Shown one piece after another: positions 1 through 8,498 of a stretch of DNA of 64,000 bases. Each line of letters starts with the position of its first letter. Position 1 is the first letter of the stretch. Source of the stretch: Bacteroidota bacterium (GTDB taxonomy: Bacteria > Bacteroidota > Bacteroidia > Chitinophagales > Saprospiraceae); contig JAHEAR010000003.1 in the NCBI GenBank assembly GCA_024642665.1, forward strand, positions 147,051 to 211,050, written 5' to 3'. The notes below the pieces were generated by a model. That model was not told the origin of the DNA. It did not search any database and saw nothing but the letters and a program-made list of their open reading frames with translations. The translations under genes and the position numbers were made by a program.

Positions 1-2
1 CC

Positions 3-191
3 TCAAATCTAAAGCAGAGATTCCTGTCACATAACGAACAAGCAAAAAAAGGGTGGACTCTTAGGTACAGACCTTGGGTGTTAATCCACACAGAAGAGTT
101 TGAAGACAAACATGAAGCCATGCATCGCGATAAACAATTAAAAGGCGGGCAGGGTAGGGAGTGGATTAGAAAAACATTATTGAATTATTAA
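3..191 (+). CDS. GIY-YIG nuclease family protein, C-terminal fragment (5' end outside window)
   Basis: An open frame enters from the left edge and stops with TAA at 189-191, giving the last 62 residues. The pattern LKQRFLSHNE, a Trp-Thr pair, RPW, then EAMHRDKQLKGG and GREWIR is the usual C-terminal half of short GIY-YIG (UvrC/YhbQ-like) proteins, which are about 80-100 residues long. The catalytic GIY-YIG motif itself would lie off the window, so nuclease activity cannot be judged. In Bacteroidota these small genes are common and scattered, usually as single genes without a fixed operon. A degenerate tRNA-like stretch and two palindromes follow it. Confidence 0.8.
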   Translation, partial: SNLKQRFLSHNEQAKKGWTLRYRPWVLIHTEEFEDKHEAMHRDKQLKGGQGREWIRKTLLNY

Positions 192-207
192 GCTCGTTGT
201 TCTCATA

Positions 208-222
208 TCCGCCTTCGGCGGA
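208..222. repeat. Small palindrome, TCCGCC-TTC-GGCGGA
   Basis: A perfect 6-bp stem with a 3-nt loop. A related palindrome, TATATCCG/CGGATATA, sits at 312-334, and similar CCGCC/GGCGG stems occur in the terminator at 17231. There is no T-tract, so it is not a clear terminator for the GIY-YIG gene. Confidence 0.6.
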
Positions 223-311
223 CGTAGGATCAAGAGTAAGTTCCGCTATTCGCTACACAGATAACATCAGATCAATCCAGTGCCTCTTTTTTTGTTTAAA
301 CTCGCCTTGTT

Positions 312-334
312 TATATCCGCCTTCGACGGATATA
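312..334. repeat. Small palindrome, TATATCCG...CGGATATA
   Basis: A perfect 8-bp stem around a 7-nt loop. It shares the core ATCCGCCTTCG with the palindrome at 208-222, so the two look like diverged copies of one short interspersed palindrome. No T-tract follows. Confidence 0.6.
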
Positions 335-604
335 GGTTAAGTGAATGTTTCGCAGCTCACTGAATACATTGGTTTTCGAGTCCCATTTTAAATGACTAGG
401 TTTTCAACCTACTCATACCCGTGATGGTACTCTTATCATAAACCAAAAGAAAGTGTAGAGGGTAAAATTCCATAATGGGCTTCCCGGGTATGTTCAGGCA
501 AAAAAAATATATTGTAATTTCACTTCTTATTCAAAACAAGGTTGTATTTGAATAGTGAATCGCCACCTCATTATTTTCGTTTTCAAAGATTTAAGTCGCA
601 CATT

Positions 605-1531
605 ATGAAGCAATTATATTTGTCTATACCATTGTTATGTGGCATGATCATGCTACCGTGGTTAGTTCAGGGTCAGACACCTTCTGATGGCATTATGATG
701 CAAAAAAATCAGTATTGTGTCGTCATGTTGTATGAGAAAAGTTCATTTGATCAATATTGGGAAGGGACACTCCTTCGAGAAAATGCAACGATAGAAACCG
801 TTCACAGACATATGGTGAATGGTGGACTTGCCATTGGCTTTGCGGATTGGTTCAATCTGTTGGTTAATCTGCCATATGTAAGTACATATTCTATTCAACC
901 CAATGGAGGTCATTTTGCCGGAGCAAGTGGGATTCAGGATTTATCTATTTATCTGAAAGCGGCGATCAAAGATTTTGAAATGGAATCCGGCACAATTTCC
1001 ATTTTGGGTACAGTTGGATTTTCGACACCGGCCTCAGATTACCTCTCCGATTACCGCCCCTACAGTCTTGGATTCGGCGCCAATGAGTTGAGTCTCCGAA
1101 CCATTCTGGAATATAACAACAATAAGAATTGGTATCTCCGTGGAAGCCTGGCTTATTTGTTCAGAGGAGAAACCAAAGCAGAACGTGATTATTATTATAA
1201 CAATGGCAGCTACTATTCTTTCTGGATGGATGTACCCAATGCCTGGAATTATCAGGCAGTAGCAGGCGCATGGTTGTTTGATGGGTCATTACAATTAGAA
1301 GCCCAGTACACCGGTATCAAGTCTGTATCAGGAGATGATATCCGGCCTTATAATGCTGCACAACCAACTAATCGTGTAAACAATAATACGATCGGACTTT
1401 TTGCCCATTACCACTTCCCAAAACCTGTGGGTCTTGGTGTAGTGGCCTATACTTCTCAAACAATCGCCGGTCGCAATTCCGGTAAATCATTCCAGATCGG
1501 TGGAGGACTTACCTACTACTTCAACTTATAA
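605..1531 (+). CDS. Outer-membrane beta-barrel protein (transporter-like)
   Basis: A 308-residue protein starting at the ATG at 605. An upstream TTG in frame (542) is rejected because the ATG is followed directly by a signal peptide, MKQLYLSIPLLCGMIMLPWLVQG. The mature part is rich in alternating aromatic and glycine patches (for example GFADWFNLLVNLPY, GGGLTYYFNL) and ends in a strand with hydrophobic residues, as outer-membrane barrels do. It resembles the broad 'transporter / phenol MetA-pathway' barrel group, but I cannot assign a substrate. The haloperoxidase-like lipoprotein gene begins 63 bp downstream on the same strand, so the two are probably co-transcribed. The barrel may act as a channel or surface partner for that enzyme, which is inference. 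Confidence 0.7.
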   Translation: MKQLYLSIPLLCGMIMLPWLVQGQTPSDGIMMQKNQYCVVMLYEKSSFDQYWEGTLLRENATIETVHRHMVNGGLAIGFADWFNLLVNLPYVSTYSIQPNGGHFAGASGIQDLSIYLKAAIKDFEMESGTISILGTVGFSTPASDYLSDYRPYSLGFGANELSLRTILEYNNNKNWYLRGSLAYLFRGETKAERDYYYNNGSYYSFWMDVPNAWNYQAVAGAWLFDGSLQLEAQYTGIKSVSGDDIRPYNAAQPTNRVNNNTIGLFAHYHFPKPVGLGVVAYTSQTIAGRNSGKSFQIGGGLTYYFNL

Positions 1532-1594
1532 TAAAATTGATCGTCATACAAGGGACATTTCTTTGATTCATCTTTTTCTATGCAAATCCACATC

Positions 1595-3145
1595 ATGAAA
1601 AATAACCATTGGGTAATCTATTTTCCAGCGTTCGCCCTCCTCACCATTTTACTTTTTTCAGCTTGCGATAGGGAGATTCCTATTCAGGCCGATTATACTG
1701 ATTACCTCTATTCCTCTATGGATGAAAATGGGGGTAATTGGGTTCCGGTACTGCTGACTTCTGCAGATGAAATTACAATTCCTGTACCGGAAGGTGTGCA
1801 ATCTGCCGGTTATCAGAATGAATTAGCTGAGATTCGTCAACTGACGCAAAATTTAAATGGCGCTCAACGCGAAGCGATTGGCTATTGGTCCAATAATCCA
1901 TTATTGCGATGGAGTGAAATTGCTCTTGAACTTGTGGCTAAATACAACCTTATCCCCGGACCAAATGCCGATGGCACCTATCCATTACCAAATCCTGCTG
2001 ATCCCTCAGCCATTCCTAATTATCCTTTTGCTCACCCCCCATATGCCGTTCGAGCATTAGCCTATCTGAGTGTAGCTGAATTTGATGGTTTAATATCTGC
2101 ATGGCATTACAAATATCTTTATAACCGACCTGCACCAGGTATATCGGATCCGCAAATCATTCAGGCATATATTGATAATGGACTTCCTTCTTATCCTGCA
2201 GATGGTGCAGTGATAGCGGCTGCAGCAAGGGATATTCTGACCGTTATGTTTCCTTTGGAAAAAGATTACCTCGCTGAAAAAGCAGAAGAACAAATGTCCA
2301 GTCTTAAATGGGCAGGTGTGAATGTGGAGAGTGATATTACTGCAGGAGCACAAATCGGTGAAGCCATCGCAACTATTGCATTAGCTCGAGCTAAGACTGA
2401 TGGAATGAGTAAAGCGCAATGCCCAAAAACTGTATCAGATTCTATTAAGGCTGCTGCGGTGGCCCGCTTTGGCTGGCATTGGGACAATCTTGAAGTCCCT
2501 GTAAGACCTGTGGGGTTATGCCCTTTATTTGGGCAGGTAAAACTCTGGAATGTTCCGACAGTGGAGGAGGTTCGTCCTCCACTTCCTCCATCACCAGGTT
2601 CATTGGAAGTAGAAGAAGATATGGACCTATTAAATTATTATGCAGATAATATGACCACGGAATGGCGTGCTACAGCCAATTTCTGGCAAGACGGATTAGG
2701 GACGTATACACCACCCGGACATTGGAACAGATTCGCAAAAGAGTATACCATTAAATATAAATTAAATCCAATTCGTACGGCCCGCTTGTTTGCTTATTTG
2801 AATATGGCAATGATGGACGCCGGCATCAGTTGCTGGGATACCAAATATTATTATCACTATCCTCGCCCTATCAATCTGATGCCCGACTATCAGACAATCG
2901 CCGGAACACCCAATTTTCCAAGTTATACTTCAGGGCACAGTGTATTTTCTGCGGCAGGTGCCGAAATATTGACCTATGTCTTTCCTGAAGAAGGAAACTT
3001 GTTTCGGAACTGGGCGCTTGAAGCTGCTGTTTCCCGTGTGTATGGTGGTATACACTGGAGTTTCGATGCAATATTGGGAACTGAGGAGGGCATTGCTTGT
3101 GCCAATTATTCTTTGGAAGTTGCAAGAGTGGATGGGGCGGACTAA
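1595..3145 (+). CDS. Vanadium-dependent haloperoxidase / PAP2-superfamily lipoprotein
   Basis: A 516-residue protein. The ATG at 1595 is preferred over 1580 because MKN plus a hydrophobic stretch and the lipobox FSAC follow it directly, predicting a lipoprotein. The three metal/phosphate-binding signatures of the vanadium haloperoxidase/PAP2 superfamily are intact: K417-x6-R424-P425, SGH with H448, and S480-R481-x5-H487. The length and an N-terminal all-alpha half (a second PAP2-like repeat) match bacterial vanadium haloperoxidase-like proteins rather than short PAP2 phosphatases. Likely activity is halide oxidation by peroxide or a related acid phosphatase reaction, outside the inner membrane; the two cannot be told apart from sequence alone. 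The gene follows an outer-membrane barrel gene. Confidence 0.82.
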   Translation: MKNNHWVIYFPAFALLTILLFSACDREIPIQADYTDYLYSSMDENGGNWVPVLLTSADEITIPVPEGVQSAGYQNELAEIRQLTQNLNGAQREAIGYWSNNPLLRWSEIALELVAKYNLIPGPNADGTYPLPNPADPSAIPNYPFAHPPYAVRALAYLSVAEFDGLISAWHYKYLYNRPAPGISDPQIIQAYIDNGLPSYPADGAVIAAAARDILTVMFPLEKDYLAEKAEEQMSSLKWAGVNVESDITAGAQIGEAIATIALARAKTDGMSKAQCPKTVSDSIKAAAVARFGWHWDNLEVPVRPVGLCPLFGQVKLWNVPTVEEVRPPLPPSPGSLEVEEDMDLLNYYADNMTTEWRATANFWQDGLGTYTPPGHWNRFAKEYTIKYKLNPIRTARLFAYLNMAMMDAGISCWDTKYYYHYPRPINLMPDYQTIAGTPNFPSYTSGHSVFSAAGAEILTYVFPEEGNLFRNWALEAAVSRVYGGIHWSFDAILGTEEGIACANYSLEVARVDGAD

Positions 3146-3423
3146 TAGCCGGCCAGGCATTCATTTCGATTAGGTATATTTTTAAAATGGTAAACAGCCT
3201 GATGAAACTGTTGTGCCATGATACCCATTTGTTGTTTACTGCGTTGTCCGAAAAGGACATTTAAAAGGTAGCGACAGCTAAGGATATTTTAATTTCTATA
3301 TCTAATCATGCATTGCAAATTCAAGCTTTATGTATTTTGAAAATATAAGTTGAAGGAAGAAAAAAGTTTTTCTGATCCCAGCGCTTATTCCATTTATGTA
3401 AATAATGGAATTCAATTTATATA
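3146..3423. other. Convergent intergenic region, haloperoxidase / priA
   Basis: AT-rich spacer between convergent genes. It holds one weak hairpin, ATTCCATT...AATGGAAT (3387-3394 with 3404-3411, 9-nt loop), without a clear T-tract. No gene or promoter box was seen. Confidence 0.5.
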
Positions 3424-5880
3424 TCATTGATTCGGATCCACGTCCACACTAATCCGTATCGTCGACAATGATTTCTTTTTGACAATACCTGCCTGAAATT
3501 CTTTGATCGCCCGTTTGATGTCATAGATGATATTGCCACTACGCTCCATCTTGATGAAGACCTGATGAATATAATAGTTGCGCACACGTGCTACAGAAGG
3601 CACAGAGGGACCCATGATGCGCTGACCGAATAAATTCTTCAGTTCGATAGCGAGTATTTGCGCTGCATCTCGACTCATATCCGCCTGCTTATGACGCACC
3701 GTGATCGCAATCTGCCGGACGAATGGCGGATACCTGAATAATTCTCTTTCCTTAATCTCCCGTTCATAAAAACGTGTATAATCACCCGTCATGACATCTT
3801 TAAATACCGGATGGTCCGGTTGGAATGTCTGAATCAAAACTTTCCCTTGTTCATTTTTTCTGCCGGCTCTGCCACTCACTTGCACCAGCGTTTGAAATGT
3901 TCTTTCTGTTGCCCTGAAGTCCGGATAGTGCAACGCCTGGTCCGCATAAATGACTCCCACCAAACCAACATGATCAAAGTCAAGTCCTTTCGTCACCATT
4001 TGCGTGCCAACCAGGATATCAATATTTCTTTGTTCAAAATTATGGATTAAGTTTTCAAGATTTCGCTTCCCTCGTGTCGAGTCAAGATCCATGCGCTTAA
4101 TATGCGCAGAAGGAAAAATTTCTGACAATTCATCTTCAATTTTTTCAGTGCCGTAGCCTTCAAATTTTAAGTGTGGAGATCCGCAGGCCGGACAGGTAGG
4201 AATGATTGCCTTCGTCGTACCACACAAATGACAGATCAGCACATTGCGACCCTTATGATAGGTCATTGCCACATCACACTGATTGCATTCAGCAAACCAA
4301 TTGCAAACACTGCATTTCAAAATAGGTGCATAGCCACGCCGATTTTTATAGATGATGACTTGTTTGTTGTTCGCAAGTGTCGTTTTTATTTCTTCAATCA
4401 GCGAGTGGCTGTACATCGCACCGGAGGACGATTTGTCTTTGTTTCTGTCGATCAGATTGACCTGCGGAAGTTCAAGTCCTAAATATCTTTCATTTAATTC
4501 CACCAATCCATATTTGCCTTTTGTCGCATGGTAGTAGGATTCGACAGATGGCGTAGCTGAGCCAAGTATGACCTTCGCCTCAAACATTTGAGCCAGCACT
4601 AAAGCCATATCCCTCGCGTGATAGCGGGGATTTGGTTCCTGTTGTTTGTAACTGACATCATGCTCCTCATCCACCACAATCAATTTCAGGCTTTGAAATG
4701 GAAGGAAGATACTGGAGCGCACCCCCGCCACAATCGGGATGCCGGCTGACACCTGATTCCATACATCAACACGTTCATTTTCACTGAGACGAGAGTGTGA
4801 AATGGTAATAGATGAACCAAACTTAACTTTTAGTCTTTGCAGCAGCTGAACACTCATACCGATTTCGGGCACCAGATATAAAATCTGACCTCCTGCCTCG
4901 ATCACTTGTTGCATCAATTTTGTATAGATCACCGTCTTGCCACTTCCTGTAACGCCATGCAGGAGAGCAACATCTTTTTCCTTCCACTGATCATTTATGT
5001 CTTGCAGTGCTTTCGATTGGATTGGGGTCAATACAATCTCACTTTGATCGGCCTCTTTCTTTAGCAGCTCCATCCGGTTTACCTCTCTGACAACCTCGAC
5101 AAAGATTTGTTTTTTGATCAGCGTTTTTAAAGTGCTCATAGTCACTTCAGCTTTGGATATGACTAGCTTAGGATCTACCGGCTGCATTGATTCCCCCGAT
5201 ACAATTAAATAACTGAGGATGATTTGTGTTTGATTCTCATATGAGCTCACCAGTTCAAGCGCAGATTGCAGACCTGATTCTGATTGGTAGTCAGCTGCGA
5301 GTTGAATTAATTTTATTCTTTTGGGAATATATTTTTCCTCGAGTTCTTCCACGACCAGAATCATACCCAATTGGTACAATTTGACGACATGCGGATAAAG
5401 TGATTTGAGGCCACTTGCTTTTTCCAGATCACCAAGGGTGATTGAAGTGCGTGGTTCTATTGTCCGAAACAGGGTGTACAGTGGCTCGTCAAGCTGAAGA
5501 ACTTCATCTTCTGATACAGGCATGGCTTTGATGATCGTCTCACTGGACAGTAAAAGCGCACCGGGAAGTGCAGCCTTCATGATTTCTCCGAGTGTGCAGC
5601 AATAATATTTTGCCATCCATGTCCACAATTTGAGCTGACTTTCCAGTACCACCGGCTTTTTATCCAGCATGCTGATGATTTCCTTTGTCCTGTAACCTGG
5701 TGCAGGGATACCGGTTTTAACGATCAGTCCGGCATATCGTTTTCGGCTACCAAACTGAACCTCAACCCTTTTGCCAAAGGCAGCTTCCTCTGCAAGGTCT
5801 GCCGGAATCATATACGTATAGGTGCTTTCCAGTGCCAGTGGAAGCAGAATTTCTGCGTACATACCTTTCGTTGATGACAT
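3424..5880 (-). CDS. priA: Primosomal protein N' (replication restart helicase PriA)
   Basis: An 818-residue SF2 helicase that recognises stalled or repaired forks and reloads the replicative helicase. Seen here are the N-terminal DNA-binding domain (about 1-110), Walker A GVTGSGKT with K315, the DEEH Walker B box near residue 405, and the cysteine-rich insert (CSVCNWFAECNQC, CHLCG, CPACGS) that binds two zinc ions. Helicase motifs continue with GTQMVTKGLDF and QVSGRAGR. Length is slightly above the usual 730-820. It is transcribed divergently from lysS across 105 bp. No gene follows it within 278 bp on the same strand. Confidence 0.97.
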   Translation of the reverse strand: MSSTKGMYAEILLPLALESTYTYMIPADLAEEAAFGKRVEVQFGSRKRYAGLIVKTGIPAPGYRTKEIISMLDKKPVVLESQLKLWTWMAKYYCCTLGEIMKAALPGALLLSSETIIKAMPVSEDEVLQLDEPLYTLFRTIEPRTSITLGDLEKASGLKSLYPHVVKLYQLGMILVVEELEEKYIPKRIKLIQLAADYQSESGLQSALELVSSYENQTQIILSYLIVSGESMQPVDPKLVISKAEVTMSTLKTLIKKQIFVEVVREVNRMELLKKEADQSEIVLTPIQSKALQDINDQWKEKDVALLHGVTGSGKTVIYTKLMQQVIEAGGQILYLVPEIGMSVQLLQRLKVKFGSSITISHSRLSENERVDVWNQVSAGIPIVAGVRSSIFLPFQSLKLIVVDEEHDVSYKQQEPNPRYHARDMALVLAQMFEAKVILGSATPSVESYYHATKGKYGLVELNERYLGLELPQVNLIDRNKDKSSSGAMYSHSLIEEIKTTLANNKQVIIYKNRRGYAPILKCSVCNWFAECNQCDVAMTYHKGRNVLICHLCGTTKAIIPTCPACGSPHLKFEGYGTEKIEDELSEIFPSAHIKRMDLDSTRGKRNLENLIHNFEQRNIDILVGTQMVTKGLDFDHVGLVGVIYADQALHYPDFRATERTFQTLVQVSGRAGRKNEQGKVLIQTFQPDHPVFKDVMTGDYTRFYEREIKERELFRYPPFVRQIAITVRHKQADMSRDAAQILAIELKNLFGQRIMGPSVPSVARVRNYYIHQVFIKMERSGNIIYDIKRAIKEFQAGIVKKKSLSTIRISVDVDPNQ

Positions 5881-5952
5881 AGGGCGAAGGTCTGAAATTT
5901 AAATTCGTTGAGATATATATCAGCGAATAACCTGTAATGTCTTAACTACAAT

Positions 5953-5960
5953 TATTTTTG
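5953..5960 (+). promoter_or_regulatory. -7 box TATTTTTG, lysS promoter
   Basis: Exact match to the Bacteroidota -7 consensus TAnnTTTG, 25 nt before the lysS ATG. This would give a short leader of about 20 nt. No clear -33 TTG was seen at the usual spacing. Confidence 0.6.
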
Positions 5961-5985
5961 TGCCAGATTGTTTTAACTATATCCT

Positions 5986-7506
5986 ATGACGCATCTTTCA
6001 GAACAAGAGATCAACAGAAGGGAAAACCTTCAGAAAATTATTGATCTGGGCATAAACCCTTATCCTTCAGAACTATTCCCGGTCAATGCCTACGCGGCAG
6101 ATATCAAGAAGGATTTCAAGCCTGACGAAGAATCTGTTATGGAAGTAGTAGTTGCCGGACGGATGATGTCACATCGCGTAATGGGCAAAGCATCTTTTGC
6201 GGAATTGCAGGATGCCAGTGGCCGAATTCAGATATATGTAGCTCGGGATCTCATCTGTCCCGGTGAGGATCAGTCCTTATACAATGAAGTGTTCAAGCAC
6301 TACCTTGATCTTGGTGATTTTATTGGCATCAAAGGAACTGTGTTTGTGACGAAAGTGGGGGAGATTTCCATCAAGGCCAATGAATTGATTTTGCTGAGTA
6401 AATCACTTAAACCATTGCCGGTGGTAAAAGTTGATGCGGAGGGAGTCACCCATGATGCTTTTAAAGACCCTGAGCAAAGGTATCGCCAGCGATATGTTGA
6501 TTTGGTGGTCAACCGGGATATTCGCAAAACCTTTGAAGACCGCACAAAGATGTACAATAGCATTCGGACGTATCTGAATGATAAAGGTTATCTGGAAGTG
6601 GAGACTCCCGTGCTACAGCCTCTGTATGGGGGTGCTGCAGCCAGACCTTTTAAGACACATCACAATACGCTCGATATGACATTGTATCTGCGTATCGCCA
6701 ATGAGCTTTATTTAAAACGCTTGATTGTCGGTGGTATCGAAGGCGTTTATGAGTTCAGCAAGGATTTTCGAAATGAAGGGATGAGCAGATTTCACAATCC
6801 TGAATTTACCCAAATCGAGCTTTATGTAGCGTATAAAGATTATGAGTGGATGATGAATCTTGTCGAAGAGGTGGTCGAAAAAGTAGCATTGGATATTCAT
6901 AATGATACAAAAGTGAAAGTGGGTGATCACGTGATTGATTTCAAGCGACCCTGGAAGCGATATACGATGTTCGAAGCGATAGCGCATTTTACGGGAACAG
7001 ATATTAGTACCATGGAGGAAGCTGAGTTGCGTGAAACCGCGAAGAAAATGGGAATACATCTAGATGCTTCGCTTGGCAAGGGAAAAATTATTGATGAAAT
7101 ATTTGGTGAGAAATGTGAAGCTCAACTCATTCAGCCAACATTCATCACGGACTATCCTGTAGAAATGTCGCCGCTGGCAAAGAAGCACCGCACTAAGCCT
7201 GGGTTGGTTGAACGATTCGAAGCCATTTGTAATGGGAAAGAAATATGTAATGCATTTTCTGAGCTTAATGATCCAATCGATCAGCGCCAGCGTTTTGAAG
7301 AACAGTTAGAACTAGGAAAGCGAGGTGATGATGAGGCAATGATGTTAGACGAAGACTTCCTTCGTGCCCTTGAATATGGGATGCCCCCAACGGCAGGATT
7401 AGGGATTGGTATGGACAGACTTGCGATGATCATGACTAATTCTGATTCTATTCAGGACGTCATCTTCTTCCCCCAGATGAAACCCGAGAAAAAGCAGGAG
7501 GCATAG
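5986..7506 (+). CDS. lysS: Lysine--tRNA ligase, class II
   Basis: A 506-residue class II lysyl-tRNA synthetase that charges tRNA-Lys with lysine using ATP. The N-terminal OB-fold anticodon-binding domain (about 55-150, [17 protein letters not shown]) is followed by the catalytic domain with motif 2 ([18 protein letters not shown]) and motif 3 (GLGIGMDRL) at the C-terminus. The length is normal. The stop codon TAG is followed without a gap by a purine-rich heptamer array. A TAnnTTTG box lies 25 nt upstream. Confidence 0.98.
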   Translation: MTHLSEQEINRRENLQKIIDLGINPYPSELFPVNAYAADIKKDFKPDEESVMEVVVAGRMMSHRVMGKASFAELQDASGRIQIYVARDLICPGEDQSLYNEVFKHYLDLGDFIGIKGTVFVTKVGEISIKANELILLSKSLKPLPVVKVDAEGVTHDAFKDPEQRYRQRYVDLVVNRDIRKTFEDRTKMYNSIRTYLNDKGYLEVETPVLQPLYGGAAARPFKTHHNTLDMTLYLRIANELYLKRLIVGGIEGVYEFSKDFRNEGMSRFHNPEFTQIELYVAYKDYEWMMNLVEEVVEKVALDIHNDTKVKVGDHVIDFKRPWKRYTMFEAIAHFTGTDISTMEEAELRETAKKMGIHLDASLGKGKIIDEIFGEKCEAQLIQPTFITDYPVEMSPLAKKHRTKPGLVERFEAICNGKEICNAFSELNDPIDQRQRFEEQLELGKRGDDEAMMLDEDFLRALEYGMPPTAGLGIGMDRLAMIMTNSDSIQDVIFFPQMKPEKKQEA

Positions 7507-7541
7507 GACGAAGAGCGAAGGGCAGAGGGCGAAGGGCAAAC
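7507..7541. repeat. Heptamer tandem array, purine-rich (5 units, RGCGAAG-like)
   Basis: Units read gacgaag, agcgaag, ggcagag, ggcgaag, ggcaaac in a strict 7-nt register beginning at the base after the lysS stop codon. Read on the other strand they give CTTCGCY, related to the first units of the array at 7722. Confidence 0.75.
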
Positions 7542-7577
7542 AAATGATAAGTTGATAGTCGAAGAGTTTAGAAAGTT

Positions 7578-7592
7578 TCCCGCTTAGCGGGA
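7578..7592. repeat. Palindrome TCCCGC-TTA-GCGGGA
   Basis: A perfect 6-bp stem with a 3-nt loop. A matching palindrome with loop TAA (TTCCGC/GCGGAA) lies at 7745-7759 on the other side of the region and interrupts the right heptamer array. Confidence 0.65.
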
Positions 7593-7721
7593 GCAGCGAA
7601 TTTCGCATTAGTTGTTTAGGAAGTTTAGAAAAAAATCTGTTGGAAAATTTTTTCTCTGCGTGATCTACTATTTCTTTGCGCGATCACCGGGAAATTTTTT
7701 ATTTTTCATAATTCGTAATTT

Positions 7722-7843
7722 CCCTTCGCTCTTCGCTCTGCGCCTTCCGCTAAGCGGAACCCTGCGCACTTCGCCCCATGCTCCATGCTCCATGCTCCAT
7801 GCCCTACGCTCTTCACCCTACGCCCTTCACCCTACGCCCTACG
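7722..7843. repeat. Heptamer tandem array, pyrimidine-rich (16 units)
   Basis: Sixteen 7-nt units keep exact register: four units (cccttcg to ccttccg, 7722-7749), a 10-nt palindrome half (7750-7759), then twelve units (7760-7843), including three identical ctccatg and four ccctacg. The consensus is roughly CYCYWYG. The last unit extends into the end of psd and supplies its TAG stop codon on the minus strand. Confidence 0.8.
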
Positions 7844-8498
7844 CCTTAAATCGTGCTACTTCTGAAACTCCCCCTTTAACCGTTTGCCCGATCTGCACAA
7901 GGATTTCGGAATCGATCGGTAGAAATAAGTCGACCCGACTGCCAAACTTGATAAAGCCAAATTCCTCACCTCGACTGAGCAATGCGCCCGGTTTGGTATA
8001 GCAAACAATTTTTCGTGCTACTTTTCCGGCGATTTGTCTCATTAGAATCTGGTATTGTTTCTTTTTGATGACGACGGTATTCCTTTCGTTGAGTTCTGAA
8101 GATTTTGGGTGCCAGGCAACAAGATATTCTCCTGCGTGATACTGAACATAGGTGACTTCTCCGGTGACTGGACTTTTGTTTGAATGGACATTCAGGGGAG
8201 ACATAAAAACGGATATCTGTATGGCATCAGATTTTAAATACTCCTGTTCAAATGTTTTTTCAATGACCACAACCTTCCCATCGGCGGGGGCCAGAATCAG
8301 GTCAGTATCCTTCGTGCCATGCACTCTTGGTGGATTTCTAAAAAAAATAATAAACAAAATCAAAAAGAACAGACTTGTGCCTAACAATAAGCCTGTAAGG
8401 ATCGACATGAAATAATAGAACAGTAATCCGGCGACGATAAAAAACAAAAATGAATACAGGAGATAGAATACCCCTTCTTTATGCAATCGATATATCAT
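7839..8498 (-). CDS. psd: Phosphatidylserine decarboxylase proenzyme
   Basis: A 219-residue small-type phosphatidylserine decarboxylase that converts phosphatidylserine to phosphatidylethanolamine, the main membrane lipid. Two N-terminal membrane segments (about 12-50) are followed by the catalytic part with NVHSNKSPVTGEV and the C-terminal FGSRVDLFLP. The Gly-Ser in FGS is the self-cleavage site that creates the pyruvoyl group. It is the last gene of the minus-strand set CPBP-cdsA-psd and overlaps cdsA by 4 bp, indicating coupled translation. Its last two residues and stop codon lie inside the heptamer array, so the repeat has reached the gene end without damaging the conserved part. Confidence 0.95.
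   Translation of the reverse strand: MIYRLHKEGVFYLLYSFLFFIVAGLLFYYFMSILTGLLLGTSLFFLILFIIFFRNPPRVHGTKDTDLILAPADGKVVVIEKTFEQEYLKSDAIQISVFMSPLNVHSNKSPVTGEVTYVQYHAGEYLVAWHPKSSELNERNTVVIKKKQYQILMRQIAGKVARKIVCYTKPGALLSRGEEFGFIKFGSRVDLFLPIDSEILVQIGQTVKGGVSEVARFKA

Larger units (their letters stand above)
192..604. other. Non-coding region after the GIY-YIG gene
   Basis: These 413 bases hold no convincing gene. There are two small palindromes of related sequence (208-222 and 312-334). A stretch at 351-385 resembles the D-arm and T-arm of a tRNA without the anticodon part. No clear TAnnTTTG box is visible before the barrel gene at 605; the closest is TATTTTCG, with one mismatch, at about 571. Confidence 0.6.
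7507..7838. other. Non-coding heptamer-repeat region between convergent lysS and psd
   Basis: The 332 bp hold a purine-rich heptamer array at the left, a pyrimidine-rich array at the right, two small palindromes built on CCGC/GCGG, and an AT-rich middle (about 7620-7720). A 14-bp perfect inverted repeat joins the two sides: CGAAGAGCGAAGGG at 7509-7522 and its complement at 7722-7735. An open frame across the region (from 7612) has the composition of the repeats and no family resemblance, so I do not call a gene. Confidence 0.8.

Noticed and set aside
542-604. Longer N-terminus of the barrel protein from TTG 542
   Set aside because: The signal peptide begins at the ATG at 605; the extra 21 residues have no signal character.
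3387-3411. Hairpin as terminator of the haloperoxidase or priA gene
   Set aside because: Only 8 bp, AT-rich, with a 9-nt loop and no clear T-run on either strand.
7722-7843. CRISPR-like array
   Set aside because: The units are 7 nt with no spacers and no cas genes; it is a simple tandem repeat.
7612-8001. Open frame of 129 codons on the plus strand across the lysS-psd spacer
   Set aside because: Its second half is antisense to psd and its middle reads the heptamer array as repeated Pro/His/Ala-Leu stretches. No start signal or family resemblance.
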